Shown one piece after another: positions 21,228-32,802 of a stretch of 64,000 nucleotides of DNA. Origin of the DNA: Phytophthora colocasiae. Lineage: Eukaryota; Oomycota; Peronosporomycetes; Peronosporales; Peronosporaceae. The DNA lies in assembly GCA_018806915.1 (NCBI GenBank), contig JAGKQI010000017.1:36191-100190 (forward strand). The letters run 5' to 3'. The number at the start of each line of letters is the position of its first letter. Within the stretch, counting starts at the first letter, position 1. The position numbers were made by a program, and so were the translations under genes. The notes beneath the pieces are model-generated. The model worked only from the letters and a program-made list of their open reading frames with translations. It was not told the origin of the DNA and did not search any database.

Positions 21228-23340
21228 ATGAGTGAAGAAGTGATGGAACGCTCTTCTTTGCCGTCAATTAATGGCAAGTTTTCGGATGAATCGATAGGAC
21301 GCATAACCAATGCACCAGGTACTCGACCATCTTCTTCAGTCTCTACAGGACGGACGTCTCGGGTTTTACCAAAAAGTGCTGGCTCGGCTTCAATTTCTCG
21401 ACGCACAAGACACAGCGAAGTCGCAGTGACATCAACCTGGCAAACACCAGAAAATCAAGTGCAGAGACCTTCCTCAACGGAGCGGGTGGTGGTTCGCGCG
21501 TTCTCTGCAACAGCGCGCTATGCAGGCAAATTGGATGTCGAACGCGAAGCTCAGCAAAAAGAAGCATTTACTACAGAACCGGAAGACTCGATACAAGGCG
21601 ATGAAATCCAGCAATTACGCCATGAAAACGCTCTATTTCGACATGAGATCGATCAACTTCGAGCGAAACTAGTGGAGAAGTGCGTTCTCCTGAATTGTGT
21701 TCGATAATTTCTCGTTTGCTAATTATTTTGTTTTCACACAAACCAGGATTCGAGGTCAAACTAAACTAGTTGCTGGTAGTCAATTTCGAGCTTCGTCAGC
21801 TTCTCCAGTACCGAAAGTTCCCACAACTTCAGGTTCTATATGCATAAGATGTTCAACAGCACGGGCGAGAGCAATCAAGGCTCATCAAGAGAGTGAAGAG
21901 GCTCATACTGCTGCTGCTGAGCTTCGAAAATACATCGACAATGTCGAAGCTGCTCAGCAACGTTTGTGGGAGGAACGAAAGTTGCAAGCGAGTGAAATTG
22001 CGAAATTGCAGGATAAACTGGCAGTGAAAGTCGAGGAATGCATACTATTGGAAAGGGAATGTACCAAACTGGACAAGCAAGTGAAGATGTTGCAGCCCGA
22101 AAACGATTTTATGGAGTTTATTGCTCAACCACTACAGGTAAAGGAATCTGTCGATAATGCGACGCAATGTGCGCTTCAACAGAGCCGTGATGAGGAAATT
22201 AAGGCGTCTCAGGTGCACGAAATAACGAAGTTACGGATGGAGCTTGAGCTTTTAGTGCAACAACTTGATGACCGCGAACTGGAATTGAAAAAAGCGTTGG
22301 GAGGTTTAGAAGACGCTCAGAAACAAGTGGAAGTACAGAAGACTCAACGAGAAAATGAAACCAAGTCGTGGTATGAGGAAAACTCAGGATACAAGCGACA
22401 AATTGTGGAACTGGAACAGATCCAGAAAACCTTAAACATATCGGTCCAAGACCTTCAGTATTCACACCAGAAGGAGCTTCAGCTTCTCCGGAAAGAGAAC
22501 CAGGAACTCCGTGGAGATGTCGTAGCTAGAGAGTCTGAACTGCAACAACTGAAGCAGCAGCTGCAAGCGGAATCCTCAAAGCGTGAACAGCAGCAGCAAA
22601 CACTTGTGAAAGCCTTGAAAGCTCGGATCCAACAGAAAATTGACGATAACAACCGACTGCAAGCACAGCTCCTGGATCATTCCGCTGTAAAATTGGCAAA
22701 TTCTGCGATGAAGACACAAATGGAAGACCTAGAAGAGCAGGTACAGACACTTACGAAAGAAATCGCCTCGTTAACGTCCACTCTCCAGCTTCAGCACCAA
22801 GAAGCAGCTGATTTCGCCCAAAGTGAACGTGAGCAATTGGTAGCTAAAGCAGCAAAGGAACAAAAACGACTATCGAAAGCTTTAGCAGCTCTTCAACAAG
22901 ATAACGAATCGCTTCAATCTCGAATCTCGGAAGTCGGGGCGGAACTAGCGAATCAAGAAGTTTTGGCACAGAGACAGAAACGTTCGCACACTCGAGCCAT
23001 GGAGCGTTTGATGGAATCCTCTTTACGTTTGTGTGTTGTAGCTCCGACTGTAAACGTGCAGTTAAGCACGAATGGAGCGAAGAGTAACAGTTTCTCGACG
23101 GAAAAGAATAACGATTTGACGTCGGTCCTGTGTCGATCTTCACCCCAACAAGAAAACATTAAACGCGTGATCGAGAACGACGTGTTACCTCTATTTACAA
23201 GTATTTTCTTGCAAACTGAGGACGACGTCAGCCCTCAAGCTAATGTACCGATGACGCGTTGGTTGCAAGACCTTCTTCAAGACATGCAAGCGCGAATAGC
23301 TGTTCAATTCGAGACAATTTACTCGTCAACTAACGTTTAG
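21228..23340 (+). CDS. Second long coiled-coil protein, intact
   Basis: Exons 21228-21679 and 21747-23340, joined by a 67-bp GT-AG intron, give 681 residues without a break. The first 110 residues are Ser/Thr/Arg-rich. Coiled coil starts at about residue 115 (DEIQQLRHENALFRHEIDQL) and runs to about 600, interrupted near residues 150-190. The last 80 residues are less helical and contain IENDVLPLFTSIFLQTEDDV. No known domain. It follows the previous coiled-coil gene directly and may share its function. Its stop codon (23338-23340) overlaps that of the convergent PI4-kinase-like gene. Confidence 0.85.
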
Positions 23341-25018
23341 TTAGTGGTTGCAAGGTGCGCAACTAACTCGCGTCGGAAAGCTGTCAGGAAGAAGGACACG
23401 TAGTTAACCCAAGCCTTGTCTTGACTCAGAGGTTTCTTCTGTACTGGCTGTTTGTCTTGAAGTTTCAGCACTGCCTCATTCTTGATCACCATTGAGTCAC
23501 GGAGAGTGGAAGCTACTACCTTCTCGAGCACACTGGGACTGAATTCCTGCTGATCGGCAGTTCCTTGTCGACTCATGAGCATTCCGATGTCGTACGCGTT
23601 CATGTGCCGATCCAGAACGCAGAACTTCAGTAGTGCTGTACAGGCGTGTAAAGTGAGCACTGCCTCGCGTTCCAGTTGATAATTGGCAGGAGGTTATCCT
23701 CAAGTAACTTCAGGTCGAAATCTGCATCCAATGCTGCGATATATTCGCGAGCCACACGGGAAAATGGCTGCTTTGGACTGGGGCCACAGAAGCCACATGA
23801 AGCTGGTTTCTGCCAGCGCGGAGATCCGAGGAAGACAAGCACCGTGGTCAATTGGAACGATCGAGACCTTCTTACCTGCCACGGATTTGGTCACCACTAC
23901 GTTACACGTTTGAGATACCGTTTGAGCTGGCTCAACCACGAGCAAATTGCCTCCGTGCCGATCTTGATTGGCTAGACGAATGTCGAGAATGGCAACAGCG
24001 TGGATTTCCGCTACATTAAACAGTCCAGAACCAACGTCATCGGCTGTGTCTCGATGTGCTACGTACGCTTGAAGTGCTCCCGTTTTACTGTGCGGAGTCT
24101 CCGACACCTGGAAGTGGAAGTCGGGGTGGTAAATTGACGCGAGCATCGTCACTGGTACTCGAGCGAAATGCTGGTGATCCAACAGATACGCTACGACCTC
24201 ACGTACAGCAGCGTCTCCGGCTGTGATCCCCTCGCGCATACCCAGCGCACCTGAAGGGTGTTTGCGGTATTGTTTCGGATTGTTAAGAGCATAAGCTTCT
24301 TCGTCTGCAGGCTTGAACACTCCAGTTAGGCGACGGTTCTTGGTCCGCAAGTAATAGACACCCCCCGTGCAGTCATCGACGGGGATAGGAGCGACACGAG
24401 CGAGCAAACCAGTCTGCACCTGGTTGGCAAGCAACGCCATCTCCTTGGTGTACAGGTGACTGCCTGTACAGGTGCTTGGCTTGAGGACTTTGATGCTGAT
24501 ACTATTCCCAGAGCGCAACATTGCAAATGATGAGAATTTGGTAACAACTAAAGCAATATAAGTACAACAACTTACGTTGGTGCAGAGACAGCATCTTTGA
24601 TTTCCTTGGATGGAAACTGCAGAGACTTGGATGGATTGCAAGCAGGTACTGTCGTTTTGATGTCTACACGGATTGGAGATCGCTGCAGAGCGTTGATGCT
24701 AAGAGACTGCATGATGTTAGCAACAACTTCGGTTGATGCTCGTGTTGGTTTGCGACTTGTGACCACTGTGGGTTGTTTCTGCAGACTGGACGCTGCGGGT
24801 TGGAGAGGGGAGTGCGCTGCTGCGACCATCGTCGGCGTCTCACCCCCTCCTTGGCTCCTTCTGCAAAAGAGGAACTGTGTTGCCTCTTCCTCACTGTTGA
24901 GACTGATGCAACTGCACGGCATTAACCTTCCATGACCCGTAAATGCATCAGAGCATGAGGACAGGAATAAGGATGGGTCCAGTTTTCGTCTACAAGTGGC
25001 TACATTCTTTTCATCCAA
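23337..25018 (-). CDS. Type II phosphatidylinositol 4-kinase-like
   Basis: Resembles the plant PI4K-gamma / type II PI4K group, which phosphorylates phosphatidylinositol or, in some members, protein. Exon 1 is 24576-25018 and exon 2 starts at 24501. The 74-bp intron with AG just before TATCAGC restores the frame into ISIKVLKPS. Kinase elements: LTGVFKPADEEAY (ATP-binding Lys), REGITAGDAAVREVVAYLLD, the catalytic LANQDRHGGNLLVV, and the metal-binding IPIDHGACLP. Downstream the frame shifts near 23780 and 23655, giving REYIAALDADFDLKLLEDNL and a helical C-terminus ending at 23337. Total is about 550 residues. The N-terminal part (about 150 residues) is Cys/Ser-rich with no ubiquitin-like fold that I can see. 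Confidence 0.78.
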
Positions 25019-25098
25019 TCACAATAATCCATTATTTTAACTAATCATTTGTTGGATACCTTCTGACGTCGAAGCGGCATCTTATCCGCAGGGTTTGG
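25019..25098. promoter_or_regulatory. Divergent promoter, PI4K-like and Rid genes
   Basis: CCAATCACAATAATCC at about 25015-25030, followed by AT-rich sequence, lies between the two divergent genes. The Rid gene start at 25210 has a further 110 bp of pyrimidine-rich leader. Confidence 0.35.
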
Positions 25099-25209
25099 AT
25101 GCGTCCCAATCCCCCGTCTGCGATCTTCATCAAGCTCCGGAGCTCCGTGCAACAGCTCAATCCGCATTTGACTCACTTGCCTGCAGACCTTCCACCCCGA
25201 TCTCCCACT

Positions 25210-25796
25210 ATGAACGCTCTGATTCGTATGACCAAGCCACGTGTGGCTTCTGCTGTGCGCAATGTGCACATTGAGCGCAAGATCGAGGAACTTGGCTACA
25301 CTCTGCCTGCTGTGGCCGAGCCCAAGGGTAACTACCGCACGGCGGTGCGTTCGGGCAACACTATCTACCTGGCTGGCCACCTGCCGCAGCCTGCTGGCGG
25401 TGACCTTATTCTGGGCAAGGTCGGCAAGGACCTGACGCCGGAGGAGGGCTACGACGCTGCTCACTACGTGGCTCTCAGTATGCTGGCCACCCTCAAGCGT
25501 ACGTTGCTTATTAGGAATGTTTGTTGCATGATGAGGAGTACTGACGCTGGTATATTTATTGGTTCACAGACGAGGTGGGCGACCTTGACAAGATCAAGCG
25601 TGTGGTGAAGCTCGTGGGCTTTGTCAACTGCGTGGATGGCTTCACTCAGCAGCCGGCGGTCATCAACGGCGCTTCTGACACTATCGGCAAGGTGTTCGGC
25701 GACAAGGGCATCCACGCCCGTTCGGCTGTGGGCACCAACGCTCTGCCGCTCAATGTGGCCGTCGAGGTTGAAGCCGTTGTCGAGATTGAGGAGTAA
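25210..25796 (+). CDS. RidA/YjgF/L-PSP family protein
   Basis: Rid proteins hydrolyse reactive enamine/imine intermediates of amino-acid metabolism or act on RNA. Exons 25210-25498 and 25570-25796 join in phase through a 71-bp GT-AG intron, giving 171 residues, intact. The pattern YRTAVRSGNTIYLAGHLP, then KRVVKLVGFVNCVDGF and ARSAVGTNALPLNVAVEVEA, is typical. The conserved Arg before the LP turn is present. The start at 25210 was chosen because it opens the family-like domain. An upstream in-frame ATG at 25099 would add 37 residues that could be a targeting extension. Confidence 0.88.
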
Positions 25797-25886
25797 ACGG
25801 GATCATGTTTTCCATTCTCAACCAGGCAACTGACTGGTTTGCCATCCGTTGTTTCTTTTCTCACTTATGTAAACGGGAATGAAAAG

Positions 25887-26635
25887 CTATTGTACTAGAA
25901 CCTGTTCTGTTGGTTGGTGGAAAGCAATGGGGTCGATCCCTGTGGACTTCCAGTAGGATGGTCCATAGTTGACGAATATCTGGTCTCCTTGCTTGATCTC
26001 CTGGATCACAAACTGCATAACAACCGTCAGTAAAGCAATGCCATGTACTATATGTAGTATGACGAACAAGTTGCACACGTACGCAGAAGATCCGTAGAAT
26101 GCCGTTATGAACCATTGGCACAAAGCGCGCGTTCGGAGTTGCACTGTGGTTGATGCAGCGAATGACGTTGCCGTATTCGCTCGCACTCACGTACAGATCA
26201 CCACCTTCGTACACGGAAGGGTACGAGATGCCGTGTACGGATCGAACTCGTTCACTTCACTGACGCCAATCTTGATCACGCCCGTGTATTCCCCTAGGAA
26301 TTCATAACGCTCTAAATCTTCAGCTGCAAACAGTCCGAGTGGCTGCTCTTCGACGTGACTCAGCAACGAGACGTGTCCGATTGCAACCTTCGACGAGACC
26401 TCGACCGTCAGTGGCCTGAACTTTGCTCAAATCTGTCTGCCACCGAGTCGGAGAAGCCCCAAAACGCGTAGTTTCGCAGCAAATGTGTGCGTTGGAATAG
26501 CAATTTGCTCGTGTAAGTGCATTTCATGAGCTCCTGCACTTCGTCTGCGTTGAGCATCTGCACTTCACCTGCCAAATTGTGGTATCGGAATCGGTGCTCC
26601 GTGTCCGTCAAATGTCGTCTCACAAGTAAAACCAT
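25887..26635 (-). CDS. SET-domain protein methyltransferase
   Basis: SET proteins methylate lysines on histones or other proteins using SAM. Seen in order: an N-terminal leader (MVLLVRRHLTDTEHRFRYHN); LGLFAAEDLERYEFLGEYTG opening the SET fold; GGDLYVSASEYGNVIRCINH with NHSATPN (the NHxCxPN-type motif, Ala in place of Cys); then EIKQGDQIFVNYG, where the catalytic Tyr belongs. A GT-AG intron of about 85 bp lies around 26005-26090. A one-base shift near 26410 separates the leader from the SET part, and another ambiguity lies near 26190. Length of about 220 residues fits a stand-alone SET protein. The target is unknown. Confidence 0.75.
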
Positions 26636-26855
26636 CGTGGATAAAACGCCGCTTGCTTAAGGTTTTCATCGTAGTGGTAGCACTCGTCACGGTCGAGACA
26701 GCGGAAGCCCACACAGCCCAATGCATTGCCATCAGATGCCATCGGGTCTCCAGTCGTTTGTTGCCTTTAGAAATGGCTACACAATTTGTTGTGTTCGTTC
26801 AATCAAATGGTACAGTGTACCACTTTTACAATTTTTGTGTGGCACAAAAAACAAT

Positions 26856-27159
26856 ATGACGCCACAAGCAACGGTCTCGCTCACGCCGATCCTCAAGAAG
26901 CTCGTGCCGCTGTGCTTCGTGACTGGCGCTGCGATGGAAGTGTTCATGGTCAACACTGGCTTCTGTACGTGCTGCTGTAGCTTTGTGTTCTACTGGAGAA
27001 GAACTGGGGTAGAATGGATTGAGAGACTAATAACCTACTCTCTTTTTGACTGCTGCAGACGACATCGTGACAGTTAATGAGGCGGAGCGTCGCCAGCTGC
27101 GCGACGAAGAGCGCCGGGAGTACTTGGAGGCCAGGGCTAGAGCCGCTAGGGATGAGTGA
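26856..27159 (+). CDS. UQCC5/SMIM4-like complex III assembly microprotein
   Basis: Exons 26856-26964 and 27059-27159 join in phase (94-bp GT-AG intron ending CTGCTGCAG), giving 69 residues. One hydrophobic segment (LVPLCFVTGAAMEVFMV) is followed by TGFYDIV and a charged helix EAERRQLRDEERREYLEARA. The pattern FFVxGxxMExxM, a short spacer, FYDV and a charged tail is that of UQCC5/SMIM4, a small inner-membrane protein needed for assembly of mitochondrial complex III. Assignment is by pattern only. The gene is below usual size cut-offs and could easily be missed. Confidence 0.62.
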
Positions 27160-27279
27160 GCGGCGGAGACTCATAGACGTCATTGTTTCCTGTTGTTTTG
27201 CTTTCGGTGGACTCCATCTCTCGCTCAGCTTACCCTCACACTGCTCAGCTTTTCTGTCCTCACATCGACCTTAGCTCTG

Positions 27280-28375
27280 CTAAGCTTTGCGTGCCACGCG
27301 CTGGAGAACCAGTTCCAGTTTAGGCACGCGGTAGCCACCTCGATCCTTGGGACGGTTCAACGCGTACCGCGTTGAGATCTTCGTCGTTATAGCGTTGTTC
27401 TGTGTGCGCAGGATCTCTGCAGCTTGCACAGCCGTTGTGATGGCCGCCTCAGACGCTTGCAGTCTGACAGTCTCTTGCTTCTGCACCGCGAACTTCGGAA
27501 TTGATGATATTGGCGTAGAATACTACAAAGTACCCATCTTAGCAAAAATGTGGTGAAAGCAAAGAGAGGAACACATCATACCTGCCGGTTTCCGTGTCGA
27601 GACCGTGACCAGATCGTCTGTGTATCTCGCAAGACGAGGCCCAGGAAAAACTTTCTCGAGCGGCTTGAGCTGTAGCTCCTTGATCAGCTGGTCGAAAGTC
27701 TCCTTGACTTCTGACCACTCAGATACCTGAACCAAACCGCTTCGAGACTCAGTAGCAGCTTTCGACCAGGGCACGGAGCCAACAACGATCACATGACCGA
27801 CATGCTCCGCTGCTTCAGTCAAGGCTGCAGTATCAGACCCCACTGCAATCTTGACCTTGAGCTCGTCGTACAGCTCCTTCTTGCGGGCCAGCAAGTGCTC
27901 CGGTTTGTCCTCGTCCACGAACACGAGTTTGTCAAAGACCCCAGAGAAGTGGTGGTCCAGCCACTCACGAGTCTGTTTCTCTACGAAACGTGGACGGTCC
28001 GTGATGGCCAACATTGAAAAATGCTTGCGTAGTGGCTTCAGCACTTCCAGAGCACCTGCCACTGCCTCCAACTCCGTCTCAAACTGCTTCGACTCGTAGA
28101 ACTTGTGCGTCTTCGTATCTGCATCACCATCACCCCAGACACTTGTCCAGGTAGACGACGCAATCTCCTCCACATTAATCTACATAAGAAATTAATTACA
28201 GTTTTCTTTAGTTTACATCTTTTAAGGATCGAAAAGATCGCAAATTGCCTTTAACCTTCGTGCCATGCTCAGCTTCATGCCATCTCGCCGCACACGGTAG
28301 CAGCTTGGTGAGTGTGTGGTCTACATCAACCACAAGGGTCACGCGGTCACCTCCTGATCGTCCGTAGCTCGTCAT
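27280..28375 (-). CDS. HAD-superfamily phosphatase-like protein
   Basis: HAD enzymes use an Asp nucleophile for phosphoryl transfer. Exon 1 (28256-28375) gives TLVVDVDHTLTKLLPCAARW with the DxDxT motif. Exon 2 (27582-28179) has FSMLAITDRPRFVEKQTREW (motif II Thr), the motif III Lys region, and KIAVGSDTAALTEAAEHVGH (motif IV acidic area). Exon 3 (27280-27522) has a helical C-terminus ending VPKLELVLQRVARKA. Introns 28180-28255 and 27523-27581 are GT-AG and phase-correct. A one-base shift (an extra G in CGG near 27490) interrupts exon 3. About 320 residues. The substrate is unknown. Confidence 0.72.
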
Positions 28376-28536
28376 AGCCAAAAGTTAAAGGGAGCTCGTA
28401 GGGTCTATTAGTACTGTAGTTGTCGTCGGACCAAAATGATTGAAGTTGAAGGATTCAGATCGTACTTAATAGAAATCATCTGAGGATATCGGACTCAGAG
28501 CTGATTCCATACTGGGAGATACCACGACGCAAAAGG

Positions 28537-29955
28537 ATGGCGACGCTGAACGTTAGCGCGCTCATCACGGGCTACGACACGGTGGGGGACCACACGGAGT
28601 TCATCGTGGAGGTGTGTGTGCATGTGCAGCTTCTGATTCTGATTTCCTAGTGCTAATTCTGCCTCTGCTGCTTCAGATCTCGTGCAACGGCGGGTTGTGG
28701 CGCATTTCCCGACGTTTTAGTGACTTCGACCAGCTGCACTCGCGTCTTGTTCGACGTTTTGGGGACCTCATTGAGGCTTCTTTGCCTGAGAAGCAGTGGT
28801 TTGGCCGGTATGTTCAAGTTGGAGAAGAATCAGGTCGTGGAATTCCGTGATGAGAATGGGAACGCTTTTAAAGCAGCTCACAGGGAGAAGAAGAAAGGCT
28901 TCAACTCTTGACTAGTCGTTCCAGACGGCTTTGTATTGATCTCCCTGTTTTCTGTCGGAGTTACAGCTCGCGGGGATCTCTGGTGTTGAAAAGGAAGAGA
29001 GGAGACTAGTGCTTTATCTCTAGTCGAGGACTGTAAAACCACTTGATCTTATCTGACAAGAGCAAAAGGACCCGAGCTGTGACGGTGGACGGAGGAAGGT
29101 TGCAGGTCCAAAGCACTGGAACGCCTAGTAGACCCCCTTCCTCTCCTGTGGTGTCATCCCAATGCCTGAGAATTCCACGACGATTTACTTGAAGACTGTT
29201 GAGTTAGGGGCACTGACGATGTGTATTTGTTCTAGATTCGATCCGAACTTCTTGATTAAGCGTCAAGCGAGTCTACAGGAGTATCTAGGTATGTAGACTC
29301 TAGTTTCAATCTTCTTTAATGATATGCTAACAAGCGTTGCAGATGGACTGCTGCAGGTGCCTGGTATTCTGGATGATGCCTCTTTGCAGCACTTCCTGGA
29401 GCTGGAGAAGCATTTGGATCTGCACAGCGAGTTGGGAATGGGTGGTGTTGGCAGCAATGGACGATCTAGCGGCATGTGGTCCGGCAAGGGAGTGTTGAGC
29501 GAGAACGACCGTCTCAGTGGCATCGTAGAGAACGCGGCGCAAGCCTTTATCGACATCAGTGAAGTGCCGGAACCGCTTGAAGCCGAACAGGCTGTGCAAC
29601 GCAAGAACGAGATTGTGACGGCCTCGCAGAACCTTTGAACGAACAGAAGCTGGGAGAACAGTTCACGGCGCAGCTCTCGACACTCCGTCTTCCCCGCGTG
29701 CAGGCACAACCATCGAATGAAGAGCTACTGTCGCGTCTAGATGCTGGTAACGAGGACGGTCTGACGTACGAGCAGGAACAGGAATTTCTCTGGGGCATCC
29801 TGGAAAAAGCAGAAATTTCGCTTCACATGGAGATCACGCCACCGTCGGTCGACTTATTAGCCGTGATGACAGTGTCTGCACCGGAGACGCCTGCAATTGG
29901 ATCAAACGGATCTCTGCCGAATGGAAATGGTGCGCTTGAGGCTGGCCTTGGATGA
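28537..29955 (+). CDS. PX-domain phosphoinositide-binding protein
   Basis: PX domains bind PI3P on endosomes. Exons 28537-28611, 28677-28807, 29236-29288 and 29343-29955 join by GT-AG introns, all in phase. Residues 1-115 form the PX fold: an N-terminal strand (VSALITGYDTVGDHTEFIVE), GGLWRISRRFSDFDQLHSRL with the phosphate-binding Arg, and DPNFLIKRQASLQEYLDGLL. The remainder is helical or disordered, with a one-base shift near 29633, after which EQKLGEQFTAQLSTLRL continues to 29955. The third intron (28808-29235, 428 bp) is five times longer than the others here and contains an open frame of its own. Similar to small sorting-nexin-like proteins. Partners unknown. Confidence 0.8.
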
Positions 29956-30076
29956 CAGAAGCAGCATCGGCAATGGATCCTTCAGTTGAAATAACCAGCT
30001 CACCTCGCACACTATGGATACCATCATTTCATCGAGCCTAACGGAGGTATGTTTTACCTGATGTAAATGAACGGAC

Positions 30077-31815
30077 TTACTTCTTTGGATGCTCTCCGTG
30101 CTCTTTTGCTACTTGTTGACTAGAACTCAGGACCTGACTGTAATCGCGAAGCGTTTTGTCCAGTTGCTGCTGCAGTTCTTGGTGCTGAGATCGACGTGCC
30201 AACAGCTCGGCGCCTTCCTCAACTAGATCAACTTTGGTTTGTGGCGGAATTTGTGCGACTTCAGCCAACGCGGAGGTATCAATAGCGTCGCCATACTGCA
30301 GCGAGAGCTCGTCGTCGTACGCTGCATCTTCAGCCCGTAAGTTGTGCACGAGCTGGTCGTTGCGAACCACTTGAAGCTGTGACGTGTTCTGAATGAGTTG
30401 TCTCCCCATGAGCTGCAGCATCTGGTCTAGTTCTGCCATTTTCCGTCCGACAACGTGCTGATGCTGCCTCATTTTGCGGAGCTCCTTGTCTTTAGCTGCT
30501 TCCAGCGCTTTCAACGAGTTTGCAAGTGTTAGTTGAAGTTCCTCCGACACCTGCTGGCGCAGTTTCTCAATTTCTTGGCGCTGTTGATCAAGCACGCGAC
30601 GATCCAGTTCGCCCACTGCGGCTGTCATTTGTTGGGCACTTTGGCTTGCAGTACTCGCGATATCTTCATGAATCCCGCGTTGCCCGGCTCGAATTCTCTC
30701 CAAAGCCTCTTCCTGGGAGCGAAACTGGTAATCGATGCGACTGTGAGCTTCTCTGCACTGGCGAGCAACATCTTCTCTGTCAGCTGCAACCGTCACGCAA
30801 AGCTGCTCTTGGATCTCCTTCTTGGCATCATCCAGCCGCTTCTGCTGGTCCTCTAACGCATCACAGCAGAGCTTGATCTGGGTGTCCATTGCCCCTATAG
30901 CCTCTCTCTGTCGCTGGTTCTCTTGATCTAGAGTTGCTTGCAGACTGGTACGTGAATGCTCCTGTACTTTGGCCGTCCAGGTCTCCATTTCTAAGCGAAG
31001 AAAAGCCTCTTGTTGAGCTTTGAAGTCTGATGTTGAGGTGGAAAATGTCTTCTCTAACTCTTGGCATTGATGTTGAAGTCGCTCCTGAAGCATCAGCACT
31101 TCCTGATCGAAGGCTTCTTTCGTGCACTAGACAAAAAAAAATTAGAGATGTACAGGAGTTGAATATCTTCAGCATCTCCTTACCCGCTTACGTATTGCTT
31201 CTTCCAGTGATCTCCGCTGTTCTACCACATCTTCTGCGTCTGCTTTCTGATCGATTGCAGTCACGATATGCCCCAATTCTTCTTCCAGTAGATTTAATCG
31301 ACGTTCTACCTTAGTTATCGAGATTTTCTCTTGAGCTGTAGAGTGGGGTTTCTTCTGGCTTTGAATTTGACACTCTAATTCTTGTAGACGAGCTTCGAAC
31401 TGTTGCTTTGCGGACTCTTCTTGCTCGTTCGTTCTTGATTAAAAAATAAGTTGATGAGTCTTTGAATTCAATTTACCAGCAAATTAGTTGCATACACTTA
31501 CACTCGAAGCTGCTCGCTCATCGTGTTTAATGTTTGTGCAATAGCTTCCAAATGCTGTTGTTGGCGTTGACAGTCCCTCGTTTGTATAGCAACGGCGTTG
31601 TGTAGCTCCTGCAGTTGCAATATGATGAACATTAACTTCAGTAGTCTGACCAAAACGATATCTACAGCATTAAACAAAACTCTACCGACACACGATCATC
31701 GACACCTGCGAAAACTTTCCATAAGCTCCGGAAGCCGGAAGCGCAGAACCTCCTGAATGTTTTCCCACGCTCCATCGCCTCGCTCCAACTCGTCCAGTTC
31801 CATACGTGTAGCCAT
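30077..31815 (-). CDS. Coiled-coil protein, four exons, intact
   Basis: The start at 31815 (MATRMELDELERGDGAWENI) leads through three GT-AG introns (roughly 31634-31697, 31438-31502 and 31131-31184) that all preserve the frame, to a stop at 30077. About 510 residues, no break. Nearly all of it is heptad-rich coiled coil with Gln/Glu/Arg/Leu. A short acidic segment near the C-terminus (AEDAAYDDELSLQYGDAIDT) is the exception. No catalytic motif. A structural or tethering role is inferred, and I recognise no family. Confidence 0.78.
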
Positions 31816-32802
31816 GTGTCCGTTGGCGATCCTTCTCTTGTCGTGCAGCGCCGACCGACTTGGCGGTCTGTCTTAACTGGTGACATTGTTTTCTGCTGGC
31901 AAACTGTTACTGCGTGATCCTTTCACCACGTCCACGCACGATGCCGTTCACAACTTTTGTTGCCATTGTGTGCCGACGTTGGGGCTTACGTAATGGAGAG
32001 CAAAATGCGGACAAGTTGTTCATGGCAGAAGTCAGGCGCAACATTTTCACAAGGAGCATACCCATTCGGTACAAGATCTTTTTCCCGATCGAAATCTCCG
32101 ACAAGTCGATTCACGTGCGGGTGATAGTTCTGGAGGGGGGGGGGCGCTAGGTGTGCGATGCTGCTGTGTTTTAGTTTCCTCGCTGAAGTACTCACCATTG
32201 TCAACAAATTCTGTCGAGATATCGACGTCTTCAAATCGTCTACTGTTTTGTCCACGACAGTTCAACAACGTTGCACACAGAGTTTGTTCGCTCCGTCGCG
32301 TGCTGGTGGTTTTTGAGTGAGCTCACCGGGTGTGTCATGCTACTGTGTTTCATTTTCGTATCATCAAAAACTCTGACGGCAGAAGTGAGGGCTTGTTAGG
32401 GTTCATTTTTGAATTTACTCTCGACAGCTACGAGAACGAAGAAGGCTAGAGGCGAGTTGAAAGTGCTGGTTTAAGAGTTATTTGATGGTGCATGAGCTAT
32501 TCTCCTGCTGGACGACCAAGAGTGACCATTTGCGCTGTTTACGAGAACCTGCTGATGCGGATGTCAAACGGAGAGTTTCGTTCCAACAGGAATGCGTGTA
32601 TCTCTTTCAACCTTGTAGCTCTAACAGCAACATCTCCAGGTTGATAGAGACCAGCAGATGTAGATACATTCGTGTTGCGACGAAACTTCTCGTTTGACAG
32701 AGTTTCGCGGCGAGGTAAATGCACGTGGCGAGTTGCAAGAACAGCATGAGAAAGTAGTAGATTGGCAAACGAAAGTTCGAGCTAATGGATCAACTTTTTG
32801 AA
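31816..32802. other. Intergenic region without recognised gene
   Basis: I find no supported gene between the coiled-coil gene and the end of the next minus-strand gene. A run of eight G lies near 32139, and two related 30-bp segments lie near 32153 and 32333 (TGCGATGCTGCTGTGTTTTA and TGTCATGCTACTGTGTTTCA). A long hairpin is listed separately. Confidence 0.45.
32561..32699. repeat. Long imperfect hairpin (foldback)
   Basis: The left arm begins TCAAACGGAGAGTTTCGT and continues through GGAATGCGTGTATCT to CTTTCAACCT. The right arm, read in reverse complement from 32697, begins TCAAACGAGAAGTTTCGT and continues through CACGAATGTATCT to CTATCAACCT. The arms are about 50-60 bp with a loop of about 20-30 bp. 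It could be a tiny foldback element or give a stem-loop RNA. I saw no clear target duplication. Confidence 0.6.
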
